Below, piece after piece: positions 1 to 10,899 of a stretch of DNA of 64,000 nt (position 1 is the stretch's first letter; each line of letters opens with the position of its first letter). Below the pieces are notes generated by a model. The model saw nothing but the letters and a program-made list of their open reading frames with translations, was not told the origin of the DNA and did not search any database. The stretch lies in NCBI RefSeq assembly GCF_032854445.1, contig NW_027018004.1, positions 62,001-126,000 on the forward strand. The letters run 5' to 3'. The DNA is from Liolophura sinensis (taxonomy: Eukaryota; Mollusca; Polyplacophora; Chitonida; Chitonidae). The translations under genes and the position numbers were made by a program.

Positions 1-266
1 CATACACAATTTTAATGTTTCACCTCACCTTGTACGTCTGTGTCAAGACATATCGTATTTACGATTGTATCGCCCTGTAACTACAATTGAAACTCAACAC
101 GATCGACTCTTTCTGAAGACAAAGTATTTAGACAGTGGCCTGGATTTAATTAACCTACCACGCATCTTTAATGAACCTGATGTTCGTAGTGCTGTGCCTA
201 ATTATTTTAATATCAAAGAGCCCCCTTGCTTATTCTATGACTATATAAAGCCTATCGCTTCCAAAA
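1..266 (+). mobile_element. Penelope-like element, N-terminal RT-protein fragment
   Basis: The first 265 or so bases are the same as 4442-4706, apparently base for base, so this is a second copy of the start of the Penelope-like protein found there. It reads through DLINLPRIF, NYFNIKEPPCL and KPIASK, which match the N-terminal region that precedes the reverse transcriptase core in GIY-YIG-bearing PLEs. The copy enters from outside the window and stops abruptly near 266, where minus-strand LINE 5' sequence begins. The reading frame that continues to 400 is therefore a chimera of two elements and not a gene. Confidence 0.75.
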
Positions 267-278
267 TTTTCATTTTTC

Positions 279-447
279 ACGGCAAACAGGTCGCTTCCCG
301 GTTGTGTCTCACACAACCGAGAAGATGTGAGCCTATTATATTGACAGGGCTCACACAGGAGAGCTCTAGGTTAGTCGACTTTTATGACAACCTTGCCTAG
401 AGGGCTGAGGTCCTATTCTGATCACCCCAGAAACCCCACGGGCGAAC
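279..447 (-). mobile_element. LINE-A 5' end fragment, inverted
   Basis: The reverse complement matches the 5' untranslated region seen at 54370-54550, 44400-44560 and 39270-39440: a GGGGTTTCCGGGGTG start, then AATAGGACCTCAGCCCT, GACTAACCTAGAGCTCTC and the CTCACATCTTCTCGGTTGTG stretch. It carries no coding sequence. It adjoins the PLE fragment on its left and a minus-strand reverse transcriptase fragment on its right, so it is one piece of a scrambled retroelement cluster. Confidence 0.8.
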
Positions 448-600
448 AAATAAATAACCCTCTGTATTAGATGTTACGGTTTCAGCCAAACTTTAAATTT
501 TTTTCATAACAAGTAGGCGATGGAATTCTGCCCTGGGGTACCGTTAGCTAACAATCACAAAACAATTCTAATATAAATATGGGTAATCTGTCTTTAAATC
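448..600 (-). mobile_element. LINE-A reverse transcriptase fragment, inverted, degraded
   Basis: The reverse complement aligns weakly with the LINE-A RT stretch around 1870-1985: the block encoding VPQGS, then the GGCTAAAACATTGACATCTGG-like run just before the YVDD motif. It is diverged, with no open frame. About 25 bases at 598-624 (CGTTACTTTTGAATCACAAT) instead resemble the PLE 3' region at 7310 and 56885, a small PLE scrap at the junction with the next LINE copy. Confidence 0.6.
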
Positions 601-1379
601 GTCCGTTACTTTTGAATCACAATATGCCCATCCAGGTAAGGGCATATAATCCTAGAGCATATCTCTTCTAATTCTTTAGAACGTGTAGTTAGGTGGAAAT
701 TCGATAAAGCAGACTGGATCGCATTTGAGATGTTCTGCGAGGCTAATATCACTCCACAGACTCTTAATGCAGCAGATGACCCGATATTAAAATTTAATGA
801 GCTTGTATTACGAGCTGCCGATAGAACTGTACATAAGACCTCGACAAATCCTACATCCAAGAGTTAACCCTGGTACGACAATGGCTGTCGTAAAGGCCTA
901 AAGGACCGGAAAAAGGCTGAACGCAGATTTAATTATTGTCCCACTTCTAATAATTTAAACCAGGTTCGCAGTTTCAGAGCTAAATCTCGTCGATTAATCA
1001 AGTCCAAGAGACGATCTTGCTGCCGCAACTTTGTTTCGGGCATTACGTCAAAAACACCCATGCGTGAGGTCTGGAACATGGCTCAGAAACTTAAGGGCAA
1101 ACATAATAAAGCCAAAGTTTAGCATTTAAAAGATGGAGATAATATATTAACTTCCCCACCTGAAAGTGCAAATAAACTAGCTGAAACAATTTCCCTCTCA
1201 GAAATCTTCTTCTGAGAATTGTACTTTAGAATTTCAACATATTAAAACCGGAAAGAGAAAATTAAATTTCCCTCTTGTTCCAAAAATTTAGAAGATTATA
1301 ATTGTCCTTTTAATATCGAGGAACTTAAAACTGCATTCAAAAAGGCCCACGATACTGCTTGTGGGCCTGATAACGTATA

Positions 1380-3614
1380 TTATATAAGTTTTTGAGCCAT
1401 TTAGCACCTGAGCCAATGGAGACTCTTTTGGACTTGCTTAATGATACTTGAATAACTGGTAATTTTCCAGCCTAATGGAGGGAGGCGAGTATTATCCCGG
1501 TTCCTAAACCGGGTAAGGATCATATTGATCCAAATAATTACCGTCCCATAGCTCTTTCCAGCTGTGTCTGTAAAACTATGGAACGGATGATAAATCATAG
1601 ACAAGTTACTTTCTAATATACAATGTGGTTTCGTCAAGGTAGATCCACTATGGATCACCTTGTTCGATTCGAAACGTTTATTCGAGATGGCTTCATTAAT
1701 AACGATCATGTGGTGTCCATATTTTTTGATCTTGAAAAGGCCCACGACACCACATGGAAATAAGACCTTGCGGATATGGGCCATAAAGGCCGATTACCAA
1801 TATTTATATCAAATTTTTTATACGATCCTCAGTTTAAGGTAAGGGTGGGGGTCCACTCTTTCTGACTCTTATGAGCAGGAGATGGGTGTGCCCCAGGGCA
1901 GTATCCTTTCACCAACACTATTTAGCATAAGAATTAAATAGTATGGCTAAAACATTGACATCTGGCACGGAGGGTTTTTTATTTGTAGATTATTTCCTGA
2001 TATGCTACCGTGCTAAATATATGAATAACATCGAGCGGCAACTGCAGCTTTGTCTCAATAAGATCGAGAAATGGGCAGTTGCCAATGGTTTTAGATTTTC
2101 TTCGTCTAAAACCGTCGGTATGCATTTTTGTAATCAACAGAAATTCCATCTAGACCCTAAACTTAATTTCAATGGTGAACCAATGAAAATTGTCGGAGAA
2201 AATAAATTTTTGGGGTTATATTGGATAAAAAATTATCATTTATACCTCATATTAAAATGCTTAAAGCTAAATGTACAAAGGCTCTCGATACAATTAAGGT
2301 CGTGTCTAGCACCGATTGGGGTGCTGACCGATTAGTTTTACTTAATTTATATTGTTCTCTGGTGAGGTCCAAAATGGATTATGGATCGATCATTTACGGT
2401 TCCGCTAGGAAGTCGTGTACTAAAATGTTGGATCCGCTCCATCATCAAGGTTTGAGGCTCAGCCTTGGTGCTTGTAGAACCTCCCCAGTAGAGAGTTTAT
2501 ACGTAGAGGCTAACGAGCCTTCTTTACATCACAGGCATGTAAAACTGAGCCTTCAATATGTTACAAAGCTTAAAGCACATCCAACAAACCCTGCCTACGA
2601 CTGTGTTTTCAATCCATTATATGTACACAGATATACTAAACCTCCTAACAAGATCCCTTCGTTCGGTGTTCGTGTTAGGGACCATATTGTGGAAGCCAAC
2701 GTTAAACTTGGGGACATAGCTCCGGTTTTTTTTTCGGAGTCCCCTCTATGGCTTTTTCCACAACCTAAATTGATATTTGATTTACGTAAATATAATAAAT
2801 CAAATACAAATCCTCTTATAATTTCGCAAGGTTTTGCTGAAATTAAGGGTAAATATTCGGATTATAAATTTATATATACTGATGGGTCAAAGGATGTGGA
2901 TAGGGTTCCAGCTCTAGCTGTCTTAGAGCAGCGAGTTGCTTCTCTTCGTCTTCCATCATCGTCTTTAATCTTTTCTGCGGAGGACAGGGCTATACTCCTG
3001 GCCTTATCATATGTTTTTTCTGGGCATGGTCAAATGGCTGTGATATGCAGCGACTCGCTTTCTTGCAATACAGAATAATCAAATTTAAAAATCGGTTGAT
3101 CCTCAAAATATTAGCCATACACAGAAAACTAATTAAAAGAGGTAAAGATATCATATTCTGTTGGATACCAAGTCATATTGGTATCCATGGAAACACAGTC
3201 GTAGACAAGGCGGCTAAAGCTGCCGTTACTAAACCTTTTAAGTCTAATATTCTTAAATATATTCGTCGCCTTTGGCAGGGTGAATGGGATCTACAGGTTT
3301 ACAATAAACTGCATGTCATTTATCCTGTCATTGGCTATAATTCCTGTACACTTGATATGTCTCTTAGAGACCAAGTAGTTTTAACAAGATGCCGTATTGG
3401 GTATTCTCGTCTAACGCACAATTTCATCTTGGATAGGGGCAGTGCTCTAGGGTGTGTTGGATGTCATGCTGAATGTTGCATCAAACATATCCTAGTTCAC
3501 TGTGTAGGCTTTGCCTATGTTCGGCAAAGATTCTACACAGTCAACTCTATAAATGATTTATTTGACGTAATTGCTGGCGCTGCTGTTATTGATTTTTTGA
3601 AGGCTGTTGGCTAG
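1380..3614 (+). pseudogene. LINE-A ORF2 remnant: reverse transcriptase and RNase H
   Basis: Readable blocks in order: the RT N-terminal part (PLETLLDLLND-like, about 1400), a motif A region near 1719 reading FFDLEKAHDTTW with its aspartate kept, VPQGS near 1890, and the YVDD box near 1980 changed to FVDY. Next come the thumb with CTKALDTIKVVSS (2270-2310), RNase H with YTDGSK (about 2878), SAEDRAI, CSDSLS (about 3045) and HGNTVVDKAAK (about 3190), and a C-terminal Cys/His segment CVGCHAE...IKHILVHC (3450-3510). At least three frame changes are needed to read it through, and there are stops before 1400. The enzyme would copy element RNA at a nicked target. The damaged YVDD box and frame breaks mean this copy is dead. 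Confidence 0.85.
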
Positions 3615-3805
3615 TATAAGAGAATATAGTTTATATATATTTCAATGCATAAAATGAAAGCAATTGTGGTTTTCGACATTTAACTAACATTTAGTTTTTT
3701 TAAACTGTTTTTCAAAATGTTCGTCTGTTTTCCTTTTTAATATTTAATTGTTCATCAGATCATGTCGAAAACTATTCACGGCTTCATGGTTTTAGCACGT
3801 CCCCG

Positions 3806-3870
3806 CCACAATATGGCTGAAATATTGCCGAGGTGGCGTTAAGCCATAATCATTCATTCATTTATTCATT
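3806..3870 (+). repeat. LINE-A 3' terminal tail
   Basis: GCCACAATATGGCTGAAATATTGCCGAGG-like sequence followed by TGGCGTTAAGCCATAATCATTCATT and a run of ATTC/ATTT units. The same tail ends the LINE-A copies at about 44330-44376 and 60130-60199, and is seen inverted at 19861-19931 and 20196-20235. The recurring GGCTGAAATATTGCC...GGCGTTAAGCC core is probably the 3' recognition signal for target-primed reverse transcription in this family. That role is inferred from its position. Confidence 0.85.
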
Positions 3871-3879
3871 TTTAAGTTG

Positions 3880-4335
3880 TATTGTGTCAAACTGTATTTA
3901 CTTGATAATATGCAAGAGGTGTGGTCAGCAGTATGTTGGGAAGACCACCCAGAAACTACATCTACGGGTGATCGGGCACCGTAAGTCCGTGCGCAAGAAA
4001 GAATTGCTAAAAGGCAAGCATTTCTCTGTCTCCGACCATGACTGGGAGCATTTTGGCATTTAAATAATAAAATCGGTTTATCCATCAGCAAACGAGACAG
4101 ATGTCGAATTTGAACGTAAAATCCGTGACGGTGAGCTTTTCTGGATGATAGAGATTGGTTCAGTCTTCCCATATGGATTGAATGATAACGTTATGGGAAT
4201 CGGCAATGTAACGTCTAGCCAACCACATGACTCCATCATAAAAAATTTATTCAAATGCCAAAAACGTAGACCTCGCAATCATGGTAGGAGGAAGTTCAAC
4301 AGAAACATGATTCACAAACACGTTACAGAGCTATT
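3880..4335 (+). pseudogene. Penelope-like element GIY-YIG endonuclease end (partial upstream copy)
   Basis: Translates as IYLIICKRCGQQYVGKTTQKLHLRV, a good match to the GIY-YIG domain at the C-terminus of Penelope-like proteins, with the GQQYVG block and the following HLRVIGHR. Further on come FWMIEIGSVFPYGLNDN (about 4139-4190) and GRRKFNRN (about 4285), typical of the last part of these proteins; a stop at about 4060 breaks the frame. This C-terminal piece lies directly before the N-terminal part of the next copy (4344 on). PLEs often have such a partial head-to-tail copy, the so-called pseudo-LTR. The endonuclease would nick the target DNA to start insertion. Confidence 0.8.
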
Positions 4336-4343
4336 TAGTAGAA

Positions 4344-6347
4344 TTGTCGGATGACACCAATAGCATGCATGCTCTAGGCACAGTATTATATGCAATTCTA
4401 TTGCACTTGATAAAACAGATAGTTCAAGACGTATCCAATAACATACACAATTTTAATGTTTCACCTCACCTTGTACGTCTGTGTCAAGACATATCGTATT
4501 TACGATTGTATCGCCCTGTAACTACAATTGAAACTCAACACGATCGACTCTTTCTGAAGACAAAGTATTTAGACAGTGGCCTGGATTTAATTAACCTACC
4601 ACGCATCTTTAATGAACCTGATGTTCGTAGTGCTGTGCCTAATTATTTTAATATCAAAGAGCCCCCTTGCTTATTCTATGACTATATAAAGCCTATCGCT
4701 TCCAAATTTTCAATTATTGCCAGGCCATCAAGGAGTTGGATTTGGCGACGTATACTTCTGGCGGCTATAACTGTGATTGTGAATCCTCAGTTTTTACCTA
4801 CGACAAATGTAAACATGTCCCTGACTGGTGACCTTAACATTATTAAGAATCATGATCTAAGGAATCTCTTGGTTAGGGGCCCTAAGTACAGAGAAAGAGA
4901 AATGTCAACATGTGATCAAACAAAAAAAAAATATCTTGGCATTTGTAAGTATGTTAAAAAATTGTCAAAACGGGAGAAAGTGGATTCTTCGGTACTTAAC
5001 GATTGGCTTGAGATTGTCAAAAGAAAGTTAGTTTAACTATACACCGTCTAGACATTGATGCTCTACCTGAAGTTAAATTGGTTCTGAAGGATCCCACTGT
5101 GCAAGAAAGACTCGCTGACCTTCATAGTAAATTTGTCATCACTGTAGCAGACAAGGCTCCTAATAATGTCATCTTTATTTGCAAGAATTATTATTATCAA
5201 ATTGTTGTTCAAGAGCTATGTGCATCTACAACGACATCCACGTATTCTGCTACTACATGTACTCTGGAGGAACTAATTAACTAACACAAAACCTTTCTTA
5301 AAGAAAGGCGCATAAATATACCTACCCGTCATACAGAAATACCACAACTTTACTGGATTCCTAAAACGCGTAAATCCCCATACAAGTCTCGATTTATTGC
5401 AGGTTCAAGAAGCTGTACCACCAAACTTTTGTCAACCCTACTTACGAGAGCGTTACAACAAATAAAGTCATTTTGGAATAAGTATTGTAAACTGCATGTG
5501 GATTTTTAACAACTCCAAACGCCTTACAGAAGAACTTGATGCTCATACGCATATACCGTACAAAGACGTATCCACGTGGGATTTCTCTACTCTCTATATT
5601 GTCTCGGTATTTACTAAAACAGGTCACCGTTACATTAACGTCAGAAGCAATAAGGCTTTTTTTTAGTTCTACGCTTTATAAAGGTTACCACTCATGGGAT
5701 GTTACATTATTTATTGAATTACTTGAACTTCTCATTAATAACATCTATGTGACATTCGGAGATACCATTTGTGCACCTCTTTTGGCAGACCTGTACCTGG
5801 TTTCATATGAGTACGGCTATATGCAGAAATTACATAAAAGTAATATCTTTAAAGCTCGACTCTTTTCATTTACCAAGCGTTGGTCCTGATGATCTACTGG
5901 CGTTAAATAACCCCCATATTTGATGAGACGATGAAGGAAATCTATCCGTCTTCACTGGATTTAAAGGAGACAACAGATAGTCCTGATGGTACATCTTATT
6001 TGGATCTATATTTGTACAAAGACGGACAAGGTCTCCTTTCACGCCGCCTTTATGACAAAAGGGATAATTTTAATTTTGATATTGTAAATTATCCTTATTT
6101 AGATAGCAATATACCAAAGGGCCCTGCATATGGCGTATACATATCTCGACTAATAGCATTTGCCAGATCTTGCGTTAATTGTGATGACTTTAATCTGCGT
6201 CACAAGTTGCTAGTTCAAAAACTAGTTTGTCAAGGATACTTCATCAAACGCCTTCATTCTAAGTTTCTCAAATTTTACAGTGAGTATAACACTCTCGTTG
6301 GGAGGTATGGACAGAGCGTTCAGAATTTCTGGCGATCTGCATTGTGA
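4344..6347 (+). pseudogene. Penelope-like reverse transcriptase body
   Basis: The N-terminal half is open for about 230 codons (4344-5036): DLINLPRIF, IASKFSI, LTGDLNIIKNHDLRNLL and RGPKYRERE are the conserved N-terminal blocks of PLE proteins. Next come LADLHSKFVITVADKAPNN (5107-5165) and PQLYWIPK (about 5342). The RT palm is damaged: stops lie between about 5500 and 5900, and the segment that reads TKRYIDDLL in the sister copy ends as TKRW at about 5880. The C-terminal RT part is open again at 5931-6347 (SYLDLYLYKDG, YDKRDNFNFDIVNYP, YGVYISRLIAFAR). It is interrupted downstream at 6382. The sister copy at 55358-56720 is closely related. Confidence 0.85.
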
Positions 6348-6381
6348 TCAACCACATAGACGGCGCTGTTATGCCTGTGTA

Positions 6382-7189
6382 CATATCTGTTTAATTACTG
6401 GTTTTAGGGTCACTTTCCTGGCGGATATCGTGGCCCATCAAATCAGTGTTTCGTTTATTTTTTTTAACACGTGAATATTTTGGTTACATAATACCAGTGC
6501 GTTGGTATACTATTTACATATGTACATGAGTCAATTAGTGGGATTAAACCTCTTTGTGGTAGCGTGTGTATAGCTTATTGTATAGGTTCAAATGCAGTCA
6601 TTTAACAGAAAGGGGATAAATAGTAAGCTATTTACAGAAATTAACGTTATCTTTACATTAGAAATACATAGATCTACATTAAAATACAGAAATTTACACA
6701 GAGAGAAAACAACAGTAGTGCTTTTATTTATTGGTTAGCAGTTTTGTTCTCTTGCTTCCTCCTCTGTGACGTGGAGTTCAGGAGATCCCGCCACTTATAC
6801 CGGACGCCGTCCAGGAAAAACCAGCGTACTGGAAACCTGTGCCTGTAACAGGTGCGACAAGTATAAATGAGGAGCAAGGATGTCAGGCCTCATCCACTTA
6901 GTTGAAGCAAGAGATAGTCCTATTGTTATGATGTCTTTCATGTTTCTGGTCTTCGTTTCCTAGGTGTTAATTTTCTTTGGTCCCATGGGTCTTCTTATTG
7001 TTTTCCCTGTCTTCTTCTTTAATCGATTTCCTTCTCTATTTCCAATTTTTTATTTGTGGCTTTCCATGGCGGCGCAGACAGCACGTTTCATAGACCGGTA
7101 GAACAGTTCCTGGCCTAGAGTGTTTAGGTGCACTCCGTCGTTGGTTAGAATTTGCTTTTGTGGTCGGATCAGTCCCCGGTGACAATCTA
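6382..7189 (-). mobile_element. Insertion in PLE 3' part carrying an SGNH-esterase-like ORF end
   Basis: In the sister copy at about 56737-56750 the text runs ACATATCTATCACGTCC; here ACATATCT and CTATCACGTCC are separated by about 808 bases, so something inserted at this point. On the minus strand the segment at 7050-7170 reads LTNDGVHLNTLGQELFYRS, which resembles the last conserved block (DGVHLN) of SGNH hydrolases encoded by some animal retroelements. The rest is AT-rich and unrecognised. The frame is broken, with two overlapping short frames. I infer a truncated retroelement fragment; its family is not certain and no clear target duplication is seen. Confidence 0.45.
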
Positions 7190-7811
7190 TCACGTCCTTG
7201 GTATTTAACAACATAGATGGCGCTGCTTGCCAAGTGTAAACGTATATCGTGTTTGTCATGTGTAACATCATAGATGGCACCTTGAGGTCTTTATATTAAC
7301 GGGAAAGACGTAATCGTTCGTTACTTTTGAATCACAATCTTATCGGTTAGTGTCTGTAACGTTCGTCATTTTCAAACTGTATCTAATACCGCTTAACCTG
7401 GGGTTAGGGGCCGTAAAGGTAGCTATGCTAATTACATCAGCATGATGCCTTCAAGAACAGTTGCAATTAAAGCGCGACTGAGATACTTGTTTAATTGTTA
7501 TTTTACCTGGAACTCATTCACGGACTACGAGCTTAAACTTTGATATGGAATTCATGCCTAGAATATTCACTGTCTGCCCGGCATCATTAAAAACTGAGGA
7601 CCGCTTCTCTCTTGTGTGTTGCCGGCTTTATTTCTTATTTGTATAACTTGTTACATATCTTTGTCTTTGGGAGTTAGTGTCAAACGTTGTTTTGGAAATG
7701 GATCTTGCGATTTTCGACTTGGAACGCCTTTTACGAACTAAGAATGGTATATGATTGTCGGACTTGACGCTTATATTTACGGATTACGAATGGTATACGA
7801 AAGTCGGACAT
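7190..7811 (+). repeat. Penelope-like element 3' noncoding region
   Basis: Matches 56745-57316, which directly follows the other PLE body, and inversely 53633-53960. It contains TTAACAACATAGATGGCGCT, CTAATACCGCTTAACCTGGGG and ends in GTCGGACTTGACGCTTATATTT. Since it follows both PLE coding bodies it is best read as the PLE 3' region. The last unit of about 46 bases, from the GAATGGTATA block to CGCTTATATTT, occurs twice in tandem (about 7741-7811). The end abuts inverted LINE-A RT sequence. No coding capacity. Confidence 0.7.
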
Positions 7812-9057
7812 TACGCTTATATTTTAGGCCCATATCTGCAAGATCTACTAAAATACCATATTTCCATTTTGTGCCGTTGGCGTGTTTAAGGCAGAAAAAC
7901 ATCGACACCACACTATTGATGAAACCATCATGAACAAAGGTTTGGAATCGAACAAGTTGATCCATGGCACATATCCTTTACCAAAACCACAATGTATATT
8001 AGAAAATAACGGGTTAGATTCAAGAAAGCAAACAAGTCTATCATTTATCATCCGTTCCATAGTGTTACAATCATAGCTGATAAGAGCTACGGAACGGTAA
8101 TTAGATTATTCTGAATGGTCTTTGGCCGGTTTTGGAACCGGGATAATACACTCCTCTCACCATTAAGAATTGGAGGGGGGGGGATTACTAGTTATCCAAA
8201 TATTACTAAGCAAGTCCATGAGTCTCAAGTGGCTTAGGTGGTAAATGGTACAGAAACGTATACATTATCACGACCACGAGCAGTATCGTGTGCCTTTTTA
8301 ATGCAGTTTTTAGTTCATTGCTATTAAAGGACGATTATAATCTAAATTTTTCAAAGTAAAGGGCAAATTAATTATTTTTTCTGGTTTTTAAAATGTTGAA
8401 ATTCCAAAGTATAATTCTCAGAAGAAGATTTCTTAAAAAGTTGTCTCAGTTAATTTATTACTTATCTCGGATGGAGAAGTTTACAGATTATCTCCATCTT
8501 TCAAATGCTGGACGTTTTCTTTATTATTTTTACCCTTACGTTTCTGGACCATGTTCCAGACCTTATGCGTAATGCCTGAAACGAAGTTCCGCCAACAAGA
8601 ACATCTTTAGAACTTAAGCAGTCGACGAGATTTAGATTTAAATATACGAACCTGGTTTAAATTACTATCAGTTGTACAATGACTAAATATGCGCTCAGCC
8701 TTTTTTCGGTCCTTTGTGGCTTTGCGATAGTCATTGTTGCACCAGGGTTTACCTTTTGAATTTCTCGAGGTCTTAGGGATAGTTCTATCGGTGGCCCGGA
8801 AAACAGGCTCATTAAATTTTAATACAGGATCATCTGCTGCATTGAGACACTCTTTGGTGATATGAGCCTCACCAAACATCTCAAATGTGATGCAATCTCC
8901 TTTATCCAATTTCCACCTTGCTATACGTTCTAAAGAAGTAGAACTGATATTTTTTAGGATAATAGGAAAATGGTCAGGGTGACAAAGATCCTCATGCACC
9001 TTCCAAGAAAAATCAAGGATCAGTAATAGTGAGATAAGAGCCATTAACCGGATGCGG
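7812..9057 (-). pseudogene. LINE-A ORF2 fragment, inverted (endonuclease end to RT)
   Basis: Read on the minus strand from 9057 down: the end of the endonuclease domain (LLLILDFSWKVHEDL then HPDHFPIIL), the linker RIARWKLDKGD, FNEPVFRATDRT, GKPWCNNDYRKATKDRKKAERIFSHC, open for 145 codons (9044-8607), then degraded sequence to the start of the RT near 8060-7830 (MERMINDRLVCFLESN; motif A decayed to FFCLKHANGTKWKY). It lacks the catalytic YVDD part and stops at the PLE 3' end at 7811. It is a separate copy from the next LINE because at about 9057 the sequence jumps to a LINE 3' untranslated region. Confidence 0.8.
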
Positions 9058-9428
9058 TTGAGGTTTCCAATAGGGTGTTGAACACATCAAAAACGAAACA
9101 TAAATGTTCGGGCATGTTTAAAATCAAATAAGAACAACCAAACACAGTTAAAACTCAAAAACCCAAATATTTTAAAAATTGTATGTCAAGAAATGTATAT
9201 GTATATATAAATTTTTATCTATAAATATTATGATAATTAAAATTTATATCTTTTGATAAAGGCCAATAGCCTTCAAATATTTATTACAACATCGCCAGCG
9301 ATGCTGTCAAACAAATCATATATAGAGTTGACCGTGTACAATCTTTGCCGAACACGGGCAAAGTCCATGCAGTCAACGAGGATATGTTTGATGCCATATT
9401 AGGCATTATATCCAACACCTTCGGGAGC

Positions 9429-9430
<2 letters not shown>

Positions 9431-9472
<42 letters not shown>

Positions 9473-9474
9473 GT
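9431..9474. repeat. AT microsatellite at the left edge of a PLE insertion
   Basis: About 44 bases of near-pure AT/TATA units with one TG interruption (ATATATGTATAT). It lies between LINE-A sequence (GCTCCCGAAGGTGTT inverted) and the PLE. A longer tract of the same kind closes the other side (about 11900-11954). Confidence 0.95.
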
Positions 9475-9527
9475 TTGAAGAAATAGAAAAATATCCCCTG
9501 ATGAGGAGAACTTACATAAGAAAAAAA

Positions 9528-10040
9528 TTATAAAACGCCTTCTTAACTTTCTACATTCTGTTATATACCAACTGCAGTTTCAAACTTAATGTTAACTGCA
9601 GTTTCAAACTTCATGTTATTTTCAAGGAATATGAATATGAATGTTCACATAGGTCTTTATATAGGAGATGTGTTACCAGTAACTAAGGAACATGTTATGT
9701 ACATATCAAAACAGGGAATGGTTTAGTTACATGGCATAATACATGGATAAATTGTTGCTGGGAACAAGTTTGTACATGTATAAAGCTGTTACCTAAGAGT
9801 GTCTATCCGCAGGGCGACTAGTGACGATGCGTCTGTATCAGCATCGAACGGATGACCCTGCGGATAATCTGTGACATAATATTTGTACGTATGCAATGAA
9901 TAATATATATATATACAATGCGTAATAAAAGTGGACTGGTTTGACAAAATTAATCAACATAAATTATACAAGCATGTGATATGGTATATCATGATATTAC
10001 GAGGTACGATATTAGGGCCGATGACTACCATTGAGACATG
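9528..10040 (+). repeat. Left inverted flank of the PLE
   Basis: Partner of 11347-11892. It contains a GAAACTGCAGTT doublet (TTAACTGCAGTTTCAAACTT occurs twice at about 9565-9620 where the right flank has one), a conserved two-stem hairpin at 9804-9866, a short AT run at 9902-9916 and the inner end TACGATATTAGGGCCGATGAC. The flanks differ by scattered substitutions and short indels. Confidence 0.8.
9804..9866. other. Two-stem hairpin conserved in both PLE flanks
   Basis: The outer stem is TATCCGCAGGG (9804-9814) with CCCTGCGGATA (9856-9866), 11 perfect pairs. The inner stem is CGATGC (9825-9830) with GCATCG (9841-9846), with a 10-base loop. The two internal-loop strands are CGACTAGTGA and AACGGATGA. 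The inverted copy is at 11552-11614, with one outer pair disrupted and the inner stem intact. Penelope-like elements are known to carry hammerhead ribozymes in their terminal repeats; the layout is reminiscent, but the core CTGANGA and GAAA strings are not present. Function unknown. Confidence 0.55.
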
Positions 10041-10050
10041 AAGTTGAGTC

Positions 10051-10881
10051 TTGAAAGAGAGGGCTTCTATATCAACTTATATTTATCGAAAACCCACGGA
10101 CACACAACTGTATCTTCATTTTAAATGGAATCACCCGCGTCATACTCGGGAAAATATCCCATATTCCCTTGCCAGAAGAATCTGTACAATAGTAAACGTA
10201 AAATCGAAACAAAATGAGAGATTAATAGAACTTAAATCATCTCTATGCAACAGGGGTTATCCGGAAGGATTAATTGACAAAGGAATTAAGGCCGCTTAGA
10301 GTAATTCATTGAAAGAACTGAGGGAGCCCTCTCAGAAAAACCTGACGAGAAAGTAATTCCATTTGTTTCAACACATAATCCCAATAATAACAACATCTTC
10401 CCAATCATTATGAATACCTTACCAATTCTAAAAAACAGTGACTGGATTAAAGATGTTCCTTAATAGTGAACGACAGGCTCCAAGCCTCAAAAAAATGTTA
10501 ACTCGCGCTCTCTTTTCAGAAAAATCTGTGACTCCATCGGTCTCCAAATGCAATAAACGTAGATGTGGAGCATGCATACATATGTTAGAGGAATTAAGCT
10601 TTCAGTTTGAGAGGGAAGATTCTTTGTTTAATGTAAAATTTGACGTGCTGCACTGTAAAAAATGTTATATATGCACTTGTTTGCATGGGATGTGGCAAAC
10701 AATATATTGGCCAGACCTCAGATCTCCGCTCCAAACTGACGCTGCATCGACAACATATCAACATCGAGGAATATTGTCATCTTCGTTCACTCCCTCCTTA
10801 AAAGTCTTTCCATTTTATAAAGTATTAGATGGAAATCAAGCCACCTTAGATGTGAGAGAAACTTACTTCATAAATAAATAG
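10051..10881 (+). pseudogene. PLE reverse transcriptase C-terminus and GIY-YIG endonuclease
   Basis: The first open part (10051-10299) reads STYIYRKPTDTQLYLHF, HPRHTRENIPYSLARRI and YPEGLIDKGIKAA, the segment after the RT palm in a Penelope-like protein. The second (10438-10881) reads CNKRRCGACIHMLEE and FDVLHCKK. Then, in a shifted frame, it shows the VCMGCGKQYIGQT block of the GIY-YIG nuclease followed by LTLHRQHINIEEY, and returns to a frame ending LDGNQATLDVRETYFINK. A stop at about 10299 and two frameshifts make it non-functional. The RT catalytic part is absent, so the copy is 5'-truncated. Confidence 0.8.
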
Positions 10882-10899
10882 AACCCATGTGTCTTTATA

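Larger units (their letters stand above)
640..3880 (+). mobile_element. LINE-A copy 1, 5'-truncated ORF2 plus 3' tail
   Basis: A non-LTR retrotransposon copy. It begins inside ORF2, at the segment after the endonuclease that encodes LERV-like then RWKFDKADW (compare 41380-41560), runs through reverse transcriptase and RNase H, and ends in the family 3' tail at about 3806-3870. ORF1 and most of the endonuclease are missing, as expected of a 5'-truncated insertion. Several frameshifts and stops break the reading frame. A Penelope-like fragment follows directly after the tail. The combination of RT and a C-terminal RNase H places the family in the jockey/I superclade; I cannot name the clade more finely by eye. 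Confidence 0.85.

Noticed and set aside
65-400. A 111-codon open frame near the window start.
   Set aside because: It runs from a PLE fragment into inverted LINE 5' sequence and is a junction artefact.
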